64,000 bases of DNA from Ferrimonas lipolytica (GTDB taxonomy: Bacteria; Pseudomonadota; Gammaproteobacteria; Enterobacterales; Shewanellaceae), in the NCBI RefSeq assembly GCF_012295575.1, contig NZ_CP051180.1, forward strand, positions 3,968,001 to 4,032,000, read 5' to 3'. Numbering within the stretch: position 1 is the stretch's first letter; each line of letters begins with the position of its first letter. Below the pieces are notes generated by a model, which was not told the DNA's origin, made no database searches, and was given only the letters and a program-made list of their open reading frames with translations. The position numbers were made by a program, and so were the translations under genes. Shown piece after piece: positions 39,337 to 50,233 of the stretch.

Positions 39337-41250
39337 ATGAAACGATTTAACAAGTCATTATTGGCGCTGGCACTCAGTAGTGCTGTGCTAATTACTGGGT
39401 GTAGTGACGGTGATGATGGTGAAGATGGAGCACCGGGAGCGCCGGGTACACCGGGAACCCCAGGTGAGTCATATACACCAGTTACTGAGACTTCAGAGGT
39501 TACCAACCTCAAATTTATTTCTAATCTAATCGAAGACGGCAGCATCACCATTGAGTTTGAACTGACTGATGATGAAGATGCCTTGATCAATGGCCTAGAA
39601 ACAGCCTCAGTCTATGTTGCCGAAAAAACAGAAGATGGCGTTCAACGCCACCCAGATGGCAGCGTTGGTGGTGTAGTCTCTGTTGGTGGTGATGAAGCCA
39701 CTGAAGGCGCCACTTTGACCATGACCGATGACGGTAACTACCTGTTGGTTGCACCATTGGCATCGGTTACGGCAGATACCGAAGCGTTGATCCGCTTACA
39801 AGTAGGTGGTGGCGACAATATCGCTGCATCTCAGTACATCATCATCAACAAGCCTGATGATATCCATACCACCGCTACTGAAAATTGTTTTGCTTGTCAC
39901 GTTGATTACGCAACGACAGATGCAAGACACGCTAAATATGTCGCTTACGACATTGATGGTGAAGTTGACTTTGTTGCTGGTTGTATGGTCTGTCACAACA
40001 GTGTTGCTGGTGTAAAAGATGAAGATAACAACAAAGTAGGACCTGGGTACGCATCAAACTCAATGCAGATGCTGGGCCACTTGAATCACCAGAAATTTAC
40101 TTCAGCATTTGATGTTACCAACTGTTCCAGCTGTCACACCACCCCAATCAATAATACCGATCGCGGCTGTGTTGATTGTCACGGTTCTGATCTAGCGATG
40201 GTTCAATCGAGCGACATTGATTGGCGCTTAGCACACAGCAAAATTGAAGATCGCCTAGCGTTAATGGAGCAAAATGCCATTACTGCAGAGATAACTTATA
40301 CCTCGGCTGGCGAAACCTGTAATACCGTTACTGCAGCTGAAACCATTGATTTAGAAGCGTTGTACGGTGACGGTTCATCTGATGGTGTAAACGGCTTCCT
40401 GAACTTGAGCACTTACCTGCATACTTACGACAACGTAGAGATGCAATTTGTAAACCGCGCTTTGGTGGATTACAAGGGCTCTACCTATCCTAAGACTGTT
40501 ACCTTCCCTAGCAGTAATGTGATGGATATCTGTTGGCCAGCTCCAGAGCCTCAGGCGCTGTTATCTGGTGACAATTATGAGGTAGCCGGCTCTGTTCGCT
40601 TATATCTAGAAGATCCATTAAGTGACGGCAAAAATGTACCATTGCAAGCGAATACTCATGAAGTTCGCAATGTGATGTCTGATACTTCTTGTACTACTTG
40701 TCACAACTCACACACGCCTATTGAAGGTATTTTCCAGAGCTGGGATGGCAGTGATGTTGATTCTGTAGCATCAAAGGATCATGCGCATTACGGTGGCGTG
40801 GAAGAGGGTGGACTTGGTTGTATTGCTTGTCACAACAGCAGCATGACTCGTGGTGTATCCGCAGGCTTTGGCCCGATGATTCACGATTTCCACTTCGGCG
40901 ATAAAGCTGCAGAGCGTGCCGCTTATGAAACAGCCATTGGTGAATCTCCATCTGCTGAAAAGCTAAATGGCGCTAACTGTGTTGCATGTCACCAAGATGG
41001 AATCGATTTGGCGGCAGTACCTGCATTCACCATGAAGACCAAAGCCGGTGTTGGTAAATCGCCAGTCTCTGCTAATTGTCAGGCGTGTCACTCTGATGGC
41101 GCCGCGGTATCTCACATGCAAAGCATGGGTGGTTTCTTTGATGGTGAGAATGACAACACCATTGAAGCTGCCGAGAGTTGTGCCGTTTGTCACTCAGTTG
41201 GCGATGATCAAGGCATTGATAAGTACCACTTAGTGGAAGCTGCTGAGTAA
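39337..41250 (+). CDS. OmcA/MtrC-like multiheme c-type cytochrome lipoprotein (nine haems)
   Basis: A 637-residue lipoprotein: signal peptide with lipobox ITGC (Cys22), then a short collagen-like Gly-X-Y stretch (residues 30-44). Nine CxxCH motifs start at residues 184, 216, 263, 278, 452, 495, 548, 581 and 615, arranged as four plus five, with a beta-rich domain before each group. This is the OmcA/MtrC layout, which normally has five plus five. Such proteins sit on the outer surface and pass electrons to metal oxides or other acceptors. No MtrA or MtrB partner is nearby, so it would rely on conduits encoded elsewhere. Confidence 0.88.
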   Translation: MKRFNKSLLALALSSAVLITGCSDGDDGEDGAPGAPGTPGTPGESYTPVTETSEVTNLKFISNLIEDGSITIEFELTDDEDALINGLETASVYVAEKTEDGVQRHPDGSVGGVVSVGGDEATEGATLTMTDDGNYLLVAPLASVTADTEALIRLQVGGGDNIAASQYIIINKPDDIHTTATENCFACHVDYATTDARHAKYVAYDIDGEVDFVAGCMVCHNSVAGVKDEDNNKVGPGYASNSMQMLGHLNHQKFTSAFDVTNCSSCHTTPINNTDRGCVDCHGSDLAMVQSSDIDWRLAHSKIEDRLALMEQNAITAEITYTSAGETCNTVTAAETIDLEALYGDGSSDGVNGFLNLSTYLHTYDNVEMQFVNRALVDYKGSTYPKTVTFPSSNVMDICWPAPEPQALLSGDNYEVAGSVRLYLEDPLSDGKNVPLQANTHEVRNVMSDTSCTTCHNSHTPIEGIFQSWDGSDVDSVASKDHAHYGGVEEGGLGCIACHNSSMTRGVSAGFGPMIHDFHFGDKAAERAAYETAIGESPSAEKLNGANCVACHQDGIDLAAVPAFTMKTKAGVGKSPVSANCQACHSDGAAVSHMQSMGGFFDGENDNTIEAAESCAVCHSVGDDQGIDKYHLVEAAE

Positions 41251-41358
41251 GCTCAGCTATTAAGTTGACGGGTTAAGGCAGCAGGCCAGTTGTGCTGCCG
41301 GCTTATAGCGATATGAGCCATCCCTGCTAGGAGTAACTGCCCGTTAACTTAGGTAAAG

Positions 41359-41386
41359 AAAAAGGCCCCATTCGGGGCCTTTTTGT
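41359..41386. terminator. bidirectional terminator between the cytochrome gene and fadH
   Basis: AAAAAGGCCCC and GGGGCCTTTTT flank ATTC, with T runs on both strands. Confidence 0.9.
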
Positions 41387-41415
41387 TTTTAGCTCAAAGC
41401 GAAACTAGTAGCGGT

Positions 41416-43455
<2,040 letters not shown>

Positions 43456-43478
43456 CTAAGTCGAATATTTAGTCAATC

Positions 43479-43518
43479 TAGACAGTGTCAAGTTAGGTGG
43501 TTATTTTGACAGTGTCAA
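43479..43518. promoter_or_regulatory. duplicated operator between fadH and tetR-type gene
   Basis: TAGACAGTGTCAA (43479-43491) and TTGACAGTGTCAA (43506-43518) are two near-identical 13-bp palindromes with centres 27 bp apart. The second is perfect and contains TTGACA, so it may also be a -35 element. The layout suggests that the TetR protein represses both divergent genes. Confidence 0.65.
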
Positions 43519-43571
43519 GATCCATTGGTAGCGTAACTGCAATCAGTACAACGTCAGCTTCGAAAAGGATC

Positions 43572-44177
43572 ATGGCCAGTTTGAGCAGTTCCAATAATTA
43601 TCATCATGGTGATCTACACCAAACGCTACTTGATGCCGCCAGCGCCATGGTGGCAGAGGAGGGGATCGATGGCTTGTCGTTACGAAAGTTGGCCGAGCGG
43701 GTTGGGGTATCGCGCACTGCGCCATACCATCATTTTAAAGATAAACAGACGCTATTGTGTGCCATCGCCGCCGAAGGGTTTCGGTTGCGCACCAAGCAAG
43801 CTCAGGTGTTATTTGCCGATGAAACCATCTCGCCTCAGCAACGATTTCGATCGTTTTTCAGAGATTACATCGCCTTTGCGACCAAGTCGCCACAGATGTA
43901 TGAGCTGATGTTTGGTGGCACTATTTGGCACAGTGAACATCAAAATGATGAGCTGCGACAGGTGGCCTATCCATGCTTTCAACAGCAATTGGGAATGACC
44001 AAGCAGTGGCAGCAGCAAGGGTTATTGCCTGCCGATCAAGATCCACTGCGATTAGCGCAAGTCACTTGGGGCACAATGCACGGTATTGCTCGATTGGTGA
44101 ATGATGGAGTTTATGCCGACAGCAGCCACGTAGCGGAGATGATCGATTGTGCCGTGGCGCTGTTTGTACGCAAGTAA
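43572..44177 (+). CDS. TetR/AcrR family regulator
   Basis: A 201-residue protein with an N-terminal helix-turn-helix (TLLDAASAMVAEEGIDGLSLRKLAERVGVSRTAPYHHFKDKQTLL) and a ligand-binding C-terminal domain of the TetR_C_33/WHG type. The ATG at 43572 has AAGGAT at about seven bases; the frame stays open upstream through the operators, which cannot be coding. Divergence from fadH suggests that it senses an acyl-CoA or fatty acid (inference). Its stop codon lies inside the target duplication of the MITE-like element that follows. Confidence 0.9.
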   Translation: MASLSSSNNYHHGDLHQTLLDAASAMVAEEGIDGLSLRKLAERVGVSRTAPYHHFKDKQTLLCAIAAEGFRLRTKQAQVLFADETISPQQRFRSFFRDYIAFATKSPQMYELMFGGTIWHSEHQNDELRQVAYPCFQQQLGMTKQWQQQGLLPADQDPLRLAQVTWGTMHGIARLVNDGVYADSSHVAEMIDCAVALFVRK

Positions 44178-44179
44178 TA

Positions 44180-44436
44180 GGCTGTGTAGCAATCAAGTGT
44201 TGTTCTTTCTACTACCAGTTAAAGCACTGGCTAGGCGAGTCGCGATACAAAGGGTAAAGCACTAACGCTATTAATCTTCTGCCGCTTGGAGCAGTCCAGC
44301 GAAGCGTTTGGAATTGCGACCTATACGGAGCCCCCCTTTGGGGGCCGTCGCTATCGCGACATTGTCCCCTAAATGCACCGAAATCGGTGAAGCCGAAGGC
44401 TTAAGATAAACTTCAACAGCGAACGATGACACAGCC
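44180..44436 (-). mobile_element. MITE-like non-autonomous element, copy 3 (257 bp, inverted)
   Basis: Reverse-oriented relative to copies 1 and 2. The ends read GGCTGTGT and ACACAGCC, a perfect 8-bp terminal inverted repeat. They are flanked by a perfect 8-bp direct repeat AAGTAATA (44172-44179 and 44437-44444); the next two bases after the right copy also match, so the exact edge could shift by two. Internal blocks shared with the other copies include AAACGCTTCGCTGGA and ACTCGCCTAGCCAGTGC. The intact ends and duplication suggest the most recent insertion of the three. There is no coding capacity. Confidence 0.82.
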
Positions 44437-44560
44437 AAGTAATAGGTGCTCGGCTAGCAGGTTTGAGCCAAGCTCACGCCGCTAGCGCCTTGCTCAAACT
44501 ACGCCTGGGACAAGCCCAATATCTCCTGCAGCTTATCAGCGTGCCGACACTACTTAGTGG

Positions 44561-45391
44561 TTAGGCTACAGCGACTTGGTTTGGTTTGGTCTGCTTGGCT
44601 GACAGCGGTTCGATCTTACGCTGCTTCTCGTACAAGAAGCTGAGAATGGCTGAGCGGTATTGGCTGTAGCGTTGATCATTGGCCATCTCAACCCGGTTAC
44701 GAGGACGGGGCAGATCGATGCTGAGGATCTCACCAATGCTGGCGGCAGGGCCGTTGCTCATCATCACCACGCGATCGGACAGCAATACTGCTTCGTCCAC
44801 ATCATGGGTGATCATAATAACGGTGGTGCCAAGATCGGCGTGGATCTCCATCAACGAGTCTTGCAGGTGGGCTCGAGTGAGTGCATCCAAGGCGCCGAAG
44901 GGCTCGTCTAATAACAGCACTTCGGGCTTCATCGCTAACGCTCGGGCGATCCCAACTCGCTGCTTCATACCGCCGGAGATTTCGTCTGGGCGCTTGTCCA
45001 TCGCATGGTTCATATGAACCAAATTAAGGTTGTGCTCAATCCATTCCTTCTGTTCCATCTTCGATTTATGGCCAAACACCTGTTTTACCGCGAGCTCAAC
45101 ATTCTGATAGGCGCTGAGCCACGGCAATAAGCTGTGGTTTTGGAACACCACTGCGCGCTCTGGCCCCGGAGCATTGACCTCTTTACCGTTGAGAATTACC
45201 CCACCTTTATGGGCTTGGTTTAGCCCTGCAACCACATTTAAAACCGTGGATTTACCACAACCAGAATGGCCAATTAACGAGATGAATTCCCCTTGTTGGA
45301 TCTGTAGATCGACATTCTGCACTGCGGTAAAGGGACCTTTCGGGGTTGGAAATACTACATCAATATGGCTGATATCTAAGTGACAACTCAT
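44561..45391 (-). CDS. nrtD: nitrate-type ABC transporter ATP-binding protein
   Basis: A 276-residue single-domain ABC ATPase of the nitrate/sulfonate/taurine group, closest by eye to NrtD/NasD. Motifs: Walker A GHSGCGKST, Q loop FQNHSLLPWL, signature ISGGMKQR, Walker B VLLLDEPFGALD and the switch His in MITHD. It is the last gene of the leftward nrtA-nrtB-nrtD operon. The C-terminal 20 residues are polar and probably disordered. Confidence 0.88.
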   Translation of the reverse strand: MSCHLDISHIDVVFPTPKGPFTAVQNVDLQIQQGEFISLIGHSGCGKSTVLNVVAGLNQAHKGGVILNGKEVNAPGPERAVVFQNHSLLPWLSAYQNVELAVKQVFGHKSKMEQKEWIEHNLNLVHMNHAMDKRPDEISGGMKQRVGIARALAMKPEVLLLDEPFGALDALTRAHLQDSLMEIHADLGTTVIMITHDVDEAVLLSDRVVMMSNGPAASIGEILSIDLPRPRNRVEMANDQRYSQYRSAILSFLYEKQRKIEPLSAKQTKPNQVAVA

Positions 45392-45421
45392 GCTATTACT
45401 CCATTAACTGAGTGAAGGTGG

Positions 45422-46399
45422 TTACACCTGCGCACTGCTTTTATCCCAGCTGCTTAGCCGCTGCAGTTGCAACATAGAGCGATCGAGCAGGTAACCAATC
45501 AGGCCAATTACAATGACCGCCGTCATAATGCGGCTAAGGCTACTGGAGCTGCCGTTTTGAAACTCGTCCCAGACAAATTTGCCCAAGCCGGGGTTCTGCG
45601 CCAGCATTTCGGCTGCAATCAATACCATCCACGCAACCCCAAGGGAGAGGCGCATGCCGGTAAAGATGGCAGGGATTGATGCTGGTAAGACGATCTTCTG
45701 TACGTGCTTGAGTGGCGACAGCCGTAACACCTTAGAGACGTTAACCCAATCTGAATTGATACTACTGACCCCTACGGCAGTATTGATTACCATCGGCCAT
45801 AGACAACAGAGGGTCACAGTGAGCAGTGAGTTCACAAAGGATTTGGCCAGTATCGGGTCTGGACTAACGTACAGCGCTGATACCACCATGGTGATCAGCG
45901 GCAGCCACGCCAGTGGCGATACTGGTTTGAATACCTGAATGATGGGGTTAAGCGCTTGATGTAACGATTTGCTGAGGCCAATGGTGATCCCCAGTGGAAT
46001 GGCAATCAATGCCGCCAGCGCAAAGCCACTCATTACCGTAATTAGACTGGTGCCGATTTGATCAAGAAAGGTCTCTTTACCGGTGTAGGCTCGAGTTTTG
46101 GCCACGTAGCTGGGATCGACCTTAACCCGTTCGGCGTTACGCTGCTGTTGGCGCTGATAAAATGCCGTCTCTTTTTCCCGTTCCGCGTGGTGCTCGTTAA
46201 TTAAGTTCACGCTCTGCTGAGCCACTTGTACCGGCCCAGGAAAGGTGCCCAGCGAAGTTTTGATTTGGGTTGCCCCGGCCGCCCACAGTAAGAGAAAAAC
46301 AGTAATGCCGATGAGCGGTAGCAGCATCGCTTTTATGCGGCGTTGCCAATCAATCTGACGAATCTTTGCAAAGGGACGAAGTTGGGAAAAAGTAGCCAT
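45422..46399 (-). CDS. nrtB: nitrate-type ABC transporter permease
   Basis: A 325-residue inner-membrane protein of the BPD_transp_1 family with about six helices and the EAA coupling loop (LRLSPLKHVQKIVLPASIPAIFTGMRLSLGVAW). A long charged periplasmic or loop segment (AEREKETAFYQRQQQRNAERVKVD) after the first helix is typical of proteobacterial NrtB-type permeases. It is 15 bp downstream of nrtA and 30 bp upstream of the ATPase gene. Confidence 0.88.
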   Translation of the reverse strand: MATFSQLRPFAKIRQIDWQRRIKAMLLPLIGITVFLLLWAAGATQIKTSLGTFPGPVQVAQQSVNLINEHHAEREKETAFYQRQQQRNAERVKVDPSYVAKTRAYTGKETFLDQIGTSLITVMSGFALAALIAIPLGITIGLSKSLHQALNPIIQVFKPVSPLAWLPLITMVVSALYVSPDPILAKSFVNSLLTVTLCCLWPMVINTAVGVSSINSDWVNVSKVLRLSPLKHVQKIVLPASIPAIFTGMRLSLGVAWMVLIAAEMLAQNPGLGKFVWDEFQNGSSSSLSRIMTAVIVIGLIGYLLDRSMLQLQRLSSWDKSSAQV

Positions 46400-46414
46400 A
46401 ATTGTTATCCCCCC

Positions 46415-47785
46415 TTATAACACTTGGCCGGCTTTTAGGCCGATGGCGAACTTCTGCAAATAGGCGTTGGGTTGATGGCCATCGTAGACAATGCCATCGA
46501 TAAAGTGGGTTTGTGGATCGCGGTAGCCGTCTTCACTGTCAAAATCAGGGAACATCTCAGGGGTTGCCAGCTTCTCTTTAATCAACGATTCAGCGGCCGC
46601 CTGATAGATATCAGGGCGATAGACGCTTTTAGCGACTTGCTCAAACCAGCTGTCGTCCTTGTCTTCGCTTATTTGGCCCCAGCGGCGCATCTGGGTCAGG
46701 TACCACACTGCATCTGAGTAGTAGGGGTAGGTGGCGTTGTAGCGGAAGAATACATTGAAATCAGGTACCTCACGCTTATCGCCCTTTTCATACTCGAAGG
46801 TGCCGGTCATGGAGTTAGCAATCACATCGTAATCGGCCCCGACGTAGTTTGATTGCGCCAAGATCTTAACTGCCTCTGGGCGGTTGGCGTTGTTGTTTTC
46901 GTCGAGCCACATGGCGGCACGGATCAACGCCCTAGTTAGGCGAATAGTGGTATTGGGGTACTTCTTGGCAAAGGCTTTGGTGATGCCAAACACTTTCTCG
47001 GGGTTGTTTTTCCAGATTTCGTAATCAGTGACGACCGGCACACCAATGTTCTTAAATACTGCCTGCTGGTTCCAAGGTTCGCCGACGCAATAACCGTAAA
47101 TGGTGCCTGCTTCTAGGGTTGCAGGCATCTGCGGTGGTGGGGTTACTGATAACAATGCTTGAGCATCTAACTGGCCAGAGGTATCCCCCTTATGCGGGGC
47201 GTAGTAGCCCGGATGGATGCCACCGGCGGCGAGCCAATAGCGCAGTTCGTAGTTGTGAGTGGACACCGGAAATACCATGCCCATCTTGAATGGTTTACCT
47301 TCATCTTGGAACTGCTCAATGACCGGCTTCAATGCATCGGCTTTGATTGGATGTACCGGTTTACCATTGGCTTGCTTAGGAATATTAACCTTCATCTTTG
47401 CCCAGACGTCGTTGGAAACGGTAATGCCGTTGCCGTTTAGGTCCATCGAGAAGGGGGTAATGATCTCAGCGGAAGTGCCGTAGCCGATGTTGGCTGCAAT
47501 GGGTTGCCCCGCGAGCATGTGGGCGCCATCTAAACGACCGTCAATAACGCCGTCAAGCAACACCTTCCAGTTGGCTTGCGCTTCGATGGTGACGTACAGT
47601 CCCTCATCTTCGAAATAGCCTTTCTCATAGGCGATAGCAATTGGCGCCATGTCGGTAAGCTTAATGAAGCCAAAGGTGAGCTCCTCCTTCTCTGGGTAAC
47701 CCAACTCTGCCGCGGCGGCAACGCCACTAAACAAGGCTGTGGCCAATGCCAAGGTTCGAACTAGAGTACGGCTAACGTTAAGCAT
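46415..47785 (-). CDS. nrtA: nitrate-binding protein of ABC transporter (NrtA/CmpA family)
   Basis: A 456-residue periplasmic binding protein with a signal peptide (ending AAAAE). The segments [33 protein letters not shown] and the ligand-pocket region GYCVGEPWN are those of NrtA/CmpA proteins, which bind nitrate or bicarbonate; nitrate is more likely in a gammaproteobacterium. It is the first gene of the operon. A palindromic hairpin lies in its roughly 200-bp leader. No nitrate reductase gene is in the window. Confidence 0.9.
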   Translation of the reverse strand: MLNVSRTLVRTLALATALFSGVAAAAELGYPEKEELTFGFIKLTDMAPIAIAYEKGYFEDEGLYVTIEAQANWKVLLDGVIDGRLDGAHMLAGQPIAANIGYGTSAEIITPFSMDLNGNGITVSNDVWAKMKVNIPKQANGKPVHPIKADALKPVIEQFQDEGKPFKMGMVFPVSTHNYELRYWLAAGGIHPGYYAPHKGDTSGQLDAQALLSVTPPPQMPATLEAGTIYGYCVGEPWNQQAVFKNIGVPVVTDYEIWKNNPEKVFGITKAFAKKYPNTTIRLTRALIRAAMWLDENNNANRPEAVKILAQSNYVGADYDVIANSMTGTFEYEKGDKREVPDFNVFFRYNATYPYYSDAVWYLTQMRRWGQISEDKDDSWFEQVAKSVYRPDIYQAAAESLIKEKLATPEMFPDFDSEDGYRDPQTHFIDGIVYDGHQPNAYLQKFAIGLKAGQVL

Positions 47786-47948
47786 GATCTTCCTCCCTAA
47801 GATACTGACGACCGCACAACGGTTTCGTTGGGCAGCATCGTCTATGGCATAAGAGGTAGCAAAGGTGATGCCAATGAATGAAAGTCAGTAACGGCAGCCC
47901 TTTTAACACCGATGGTGCGCGAACTTGGCGAAGGAGGTGCGTGATGGT

Positions 47949-47964
47949 GGTGCAACCGTGCACC
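47949..47964 (-). promoter_or_regulatory. hairpin in the nrtA leader, possible ANTAR-protein target
   Basis: GGTGCA and TGCACC pair around CGGT. Read on the minus strand with a five-base stem, the hexaloop is ACGGTT, with A at position 1 and G at position 4, the pattern bound by NasR/NasT-type ANTAR antiterminators that control nitrate assimilation operons. A second such hairpin and an intrinsic terminator are not clear. Confidence 0.3.
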
Positions 47965-48025
47965 AAGGAAGTGAGTTCAATTGCGGGGCAACAATTTTGG
48001 GAGTGTGGTTAACCGCAATACCGGT

Positions 48026-49237
48026 TTAGTTGCCGGTGTAGTAGTTCAGGTTGTCGACAAGATTTTGGCCGCGCTGTTGGAATTGCGGTAGCTGTGCAAG
48101 TTCGCGATAGGCGACTTGCGCCTCTGGCCATTGTTGTTGCAGCCAATGACTTTGGCCAATAAGTAACAGCGCTTGGCCACGGCGGTGGTCTCGTTGCTGA
48201 CGTTGTTGCTGCAGTGCTGTGGCAGTCGTCGCGGTTAACGGCTGTTTGCCGATCTGCCACCATAGGTTCCGCGCCTGTTGTGGCTGTTCAAGTGCCGCAT
48301 AAAGCTGGCCTTGCAGTAACCACAACGCATCTTGTTGCTCGGCATCGACGCTAAGGGTATTGCTGCTGGTTAAGGTTGCTTGATAATCCCCGGCCCAATA
48401 ACCGTATTGCAGGCAGTTAAGGGTCAACTGAGTATTACGGCAATCACTGGCAAGGTTATAGGCACCGATGTTGCCATACAGTTGAGTTAGGGTGCGGCTA
48501 TCGGTATTCGGCTGCAACAGCTGCGCTATCTGTAAGGTGGCAGTGGCTTGTTTGAGCTGCTGCTGTTGCAGGTAGCTTTGAGATAGCAGTTGCCACGCTT
48601 GGGCGTTATCCACCTGCACCGCCAACCATTGCTGCGCACTCTGTTGTAGCTGCGGCCACTCCTGCAATGCAAGTTGACTGTAAGCAATCAAAGGCCACCA
48701 ATTATTGGGTCGTGTTTGCCGATTCGCTGTAGCTGCCGCTTGGGTCGTTTGGGCGGCGATAGGCGGGACTATCGACAGCGCATCGACCACCTGCCGGTAG
48801 GCTTCAATCTGATAGAGACTATAGGCGTATTGGTAGCGCAATTGCGCCGAAGCGTGCTCATCAATCCACGGGGTTAGCAGCTCAACTGATTGCTGATAAC
48901 GCTGCGCTTGCAGCAATTGATTGCTTAGCGCCAAGGTGATGGTTTTGTCCTGTGGCTGCTGTTGTTGGCCGCGCTGCCAACACTCCAACGAAGGTTGTTG
49001 TGCTTGTTCTAGGGCTAAACAACCATAGTGAAACAACACCGCTGGTGGTGACGGTTTCGTTAGTAGCGGCGCCAATTGTTGAGCAGCTTCACCGTAGTGG
49101 CCACGCTCCATCTGCTGGCTAGCAGCGGCAAGTACGCGGAACTGATAGCTGCTCAACCCTTGCGGCGCAGTGGTTGCTGCCACAGCAGTGCTGCTAAGCC
49201 ATAGCAGGCTAATTAAGCTGAAAGTTAAGCGGAACAT
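48026..49237 (-). CDS. TPR-repeat periplasmic protein of the TonB2 cluster
   Basis: A 403-residue protein with a signal peptide (MFRLTFSLISLLWLSSTAVAA) and a series of degenerate tetratricopeptide-like helical repeats rich in Gln. It is the last gene of the uptake operon; a TPR protein after tonB2 is common in Shewanella and Vibrio TonB2 loci, where it is thought to support TonB2 function. The ATG at 49237 lies inside the end of tonB (29-bp overlap); the frame extends further upstream, but that part is antisense-free tonB sequence and lacks a signal peptide. Confidence 0.8.
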   Translation of the reverse strand: MFRLTFSLISLLWLSSTAVAATTAPQGLSSYQFRVLAAASQQMERGHYGEAAQQLAPLLTKPSPPAVLFHYGCLALEQAQQPSLECWQRGQQQQPQDKTITLALSNQLLQAQRYQQSVELLTPWIDEHASAQLRYQYAYSLYQIEAYRQVVDALSIVPPIAAQTTQAAATANRQTRPNNWWPLIAYSQLALQEWPQLQQSAQQWLAVQVDNAQAWQLLSQSYLQQQQLKQATATLQIAQLLQPNTDSRTLTQLYGNIGAYNLASDCRNTQLTLNCLQYGYWAGDYQATLTSSNTLSVDAEQQDALWLLQGQLYAALEQPQQARNLWWQIGKQPLTATTATALQQQRQQRDHRRGQALLLIGQSHWLQQQWPEAQVAYRELAQLPQFQQRGQNLVDNLNYYTGN

Positions 49238-49823
49238 CGAGATACACAGCCACGGCTTGTTGGTTGATTTGAGCGGGTTTGAATTGCCACTGTTTGGCAG
49301 CAGTGAGCGCTGCTTGTTCAAACAGTTGTTCAGGTTGTGCCGAAAGTACTTCGGCTTGCAGCACATCGCCGTTGGCGGCGACCACCAATCGCAACATTAC
49401 CTTGCCATTAATGCCTTTGCTGCGTGCTGCTACCGGCATCTTGGGGGCAATGTAGCGTAACAATTTGGGAGCTTGATCGACTTCGGACAAACTGGCGAAC
49501 TGATTTGCCAGCGGCGCCAATTCAATGTTGCTCATCTGCGGTGGCGCCAGTTGCAATGGCGATAAGGTGATCGCCACCGTCGCCGGATTGTTGTGAGCCA
49601 CGGAAGTTGCAACGGAGCGAATTTGCGGTTGTTTTGGGGCCATTTTTTGTGGTGCTGGTTTGCTTGAATCGGGGCGTTGCTCTGGCGCCGGAATGATCAT
49701 CGGCACTACAGTGGTGGTGTCGGTAATGGTGAGTCGCTGACGCTGATTTAGATAGGTTGGTAGCCAGTACACCAGTACCCAACTAACTGCGATTGCTATC
49801 AACAGACGCAGCAGTGCAGTCAT
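49209..49823 (-). CDS. tonB: TonB2-type energy transducer
   Basis: A 204-residue protein with one N-terminal membrane anchor (LLRLLIAIAVSWVLVYWLP), a proline-containing spacer (PAPEQRPDSSKPAPQKMAPKQP) and a C-terminal TonB domain (APKMPVAARSKGINGKVMLRLVV ... FEQAALTAAKQWQFKPA). It spans the periplasm and transfers proton-motive energy to outer-membrane receptors, most likely the one encoded at the head of this operon. It overlaps exbD by four bases. Confidence 0.92.
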   Translation of the reverse strand: MTALLRLLIAIAVSWVLVYWLPTYLNQRQRLTITDTTTVVPMIIPAPEQRPDSSKPAPQKMAPKQPQIRSVATSVAHNNPATVAITLSPLQLAPPQMSNIELAPLANQFASLSEVDQAPKLLRYIAPKMPVAARSKGINGKVMLRLVVAANGDVLQAEVLSAQPEQLFEQAALTAAKQWQFKPAQINQQAVAVYLDVPLNFQLN

Positions 49824-50233
49824 TGGCCGAAGCCCATCGGCTCTGCGGCCACAGCACTGTGTTGTAATCCTGCTTGGTTAGCGATATCGAGCGCCTTAAT
49901 GGTGACACCAGTAGGGCAGCGTTGATCCGCCATTATCAGCAAGCGTGCGTTGGGGGTGGTTGCGGCTAGTTGCTGTAACGTCGCTGGCAGATAATAGATA
50001 TCTAGCTCTTGGTTATCCCAATACATGCGCCCAGCCGCATCAATGCTAAGGATCAACGGCGTACCGTGGCTGACTTCGGCGCTATTGGCTTGTGGCCGTT
50101 CTATCTCAATCTTGTTGTGCTGCACAAAGCTGGTAGAAACGATAAAGAAGATCAGCAGAATAAACACCACATCCAGCATGGGTGTCATGTTTATCTCAGC
50201 GTCTTTATCAAGGTTAAAACGGTTACTGAGCAT
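49820..50233 (-). CDS. exbD: ExbD-type biopolymer transport protein
   Basis: A 137-residue inner-membrane protein with one helix (MLDVVFILLIFFIVSTSFV). The proton-carrying Asp is in NMTPMLDVVFILL, and the periplasmic domain is of the ExbD/TolR type. The ATG at 50233 overlaps the end of exbB by about ten bases, so it is translationally coupled. A longer upstream frame is rejected because it lies within exbB. Confidence 0.92.
   Translation of the reverse strand: MLSNRFNLDKDAEINMTPMLDVVFILLIFFIVSTSFVQHNKIEIERPQANSAEVSHGTPLILSIDAAGRMYWDNQELDIYYLPATLQQLAATTPNARLLIMADQRCPTGVTIKALDIANQAGLQHSAVAAEPMGFGQ

Noticed and set aside
39337-41250. A hidden tenth haem motif in the cytochrome
   Set aside because: Cys328 and Cys399 are the only other cysteines in the mature part and neither is in a CxnCH context; they could instead form a disulfide.
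44437-44560. Possible gene or second element between the MITE copy and nrtD
   Set aside because: No frame, terminal repeats or similarity to the other copies were found.
47940-47975. Sigma-54 promoter for nrtA
   Set aside because: The GG and GC elements on the minus strand are nine rather than ten bases apart, and the sequence is better explained as a hairpin.
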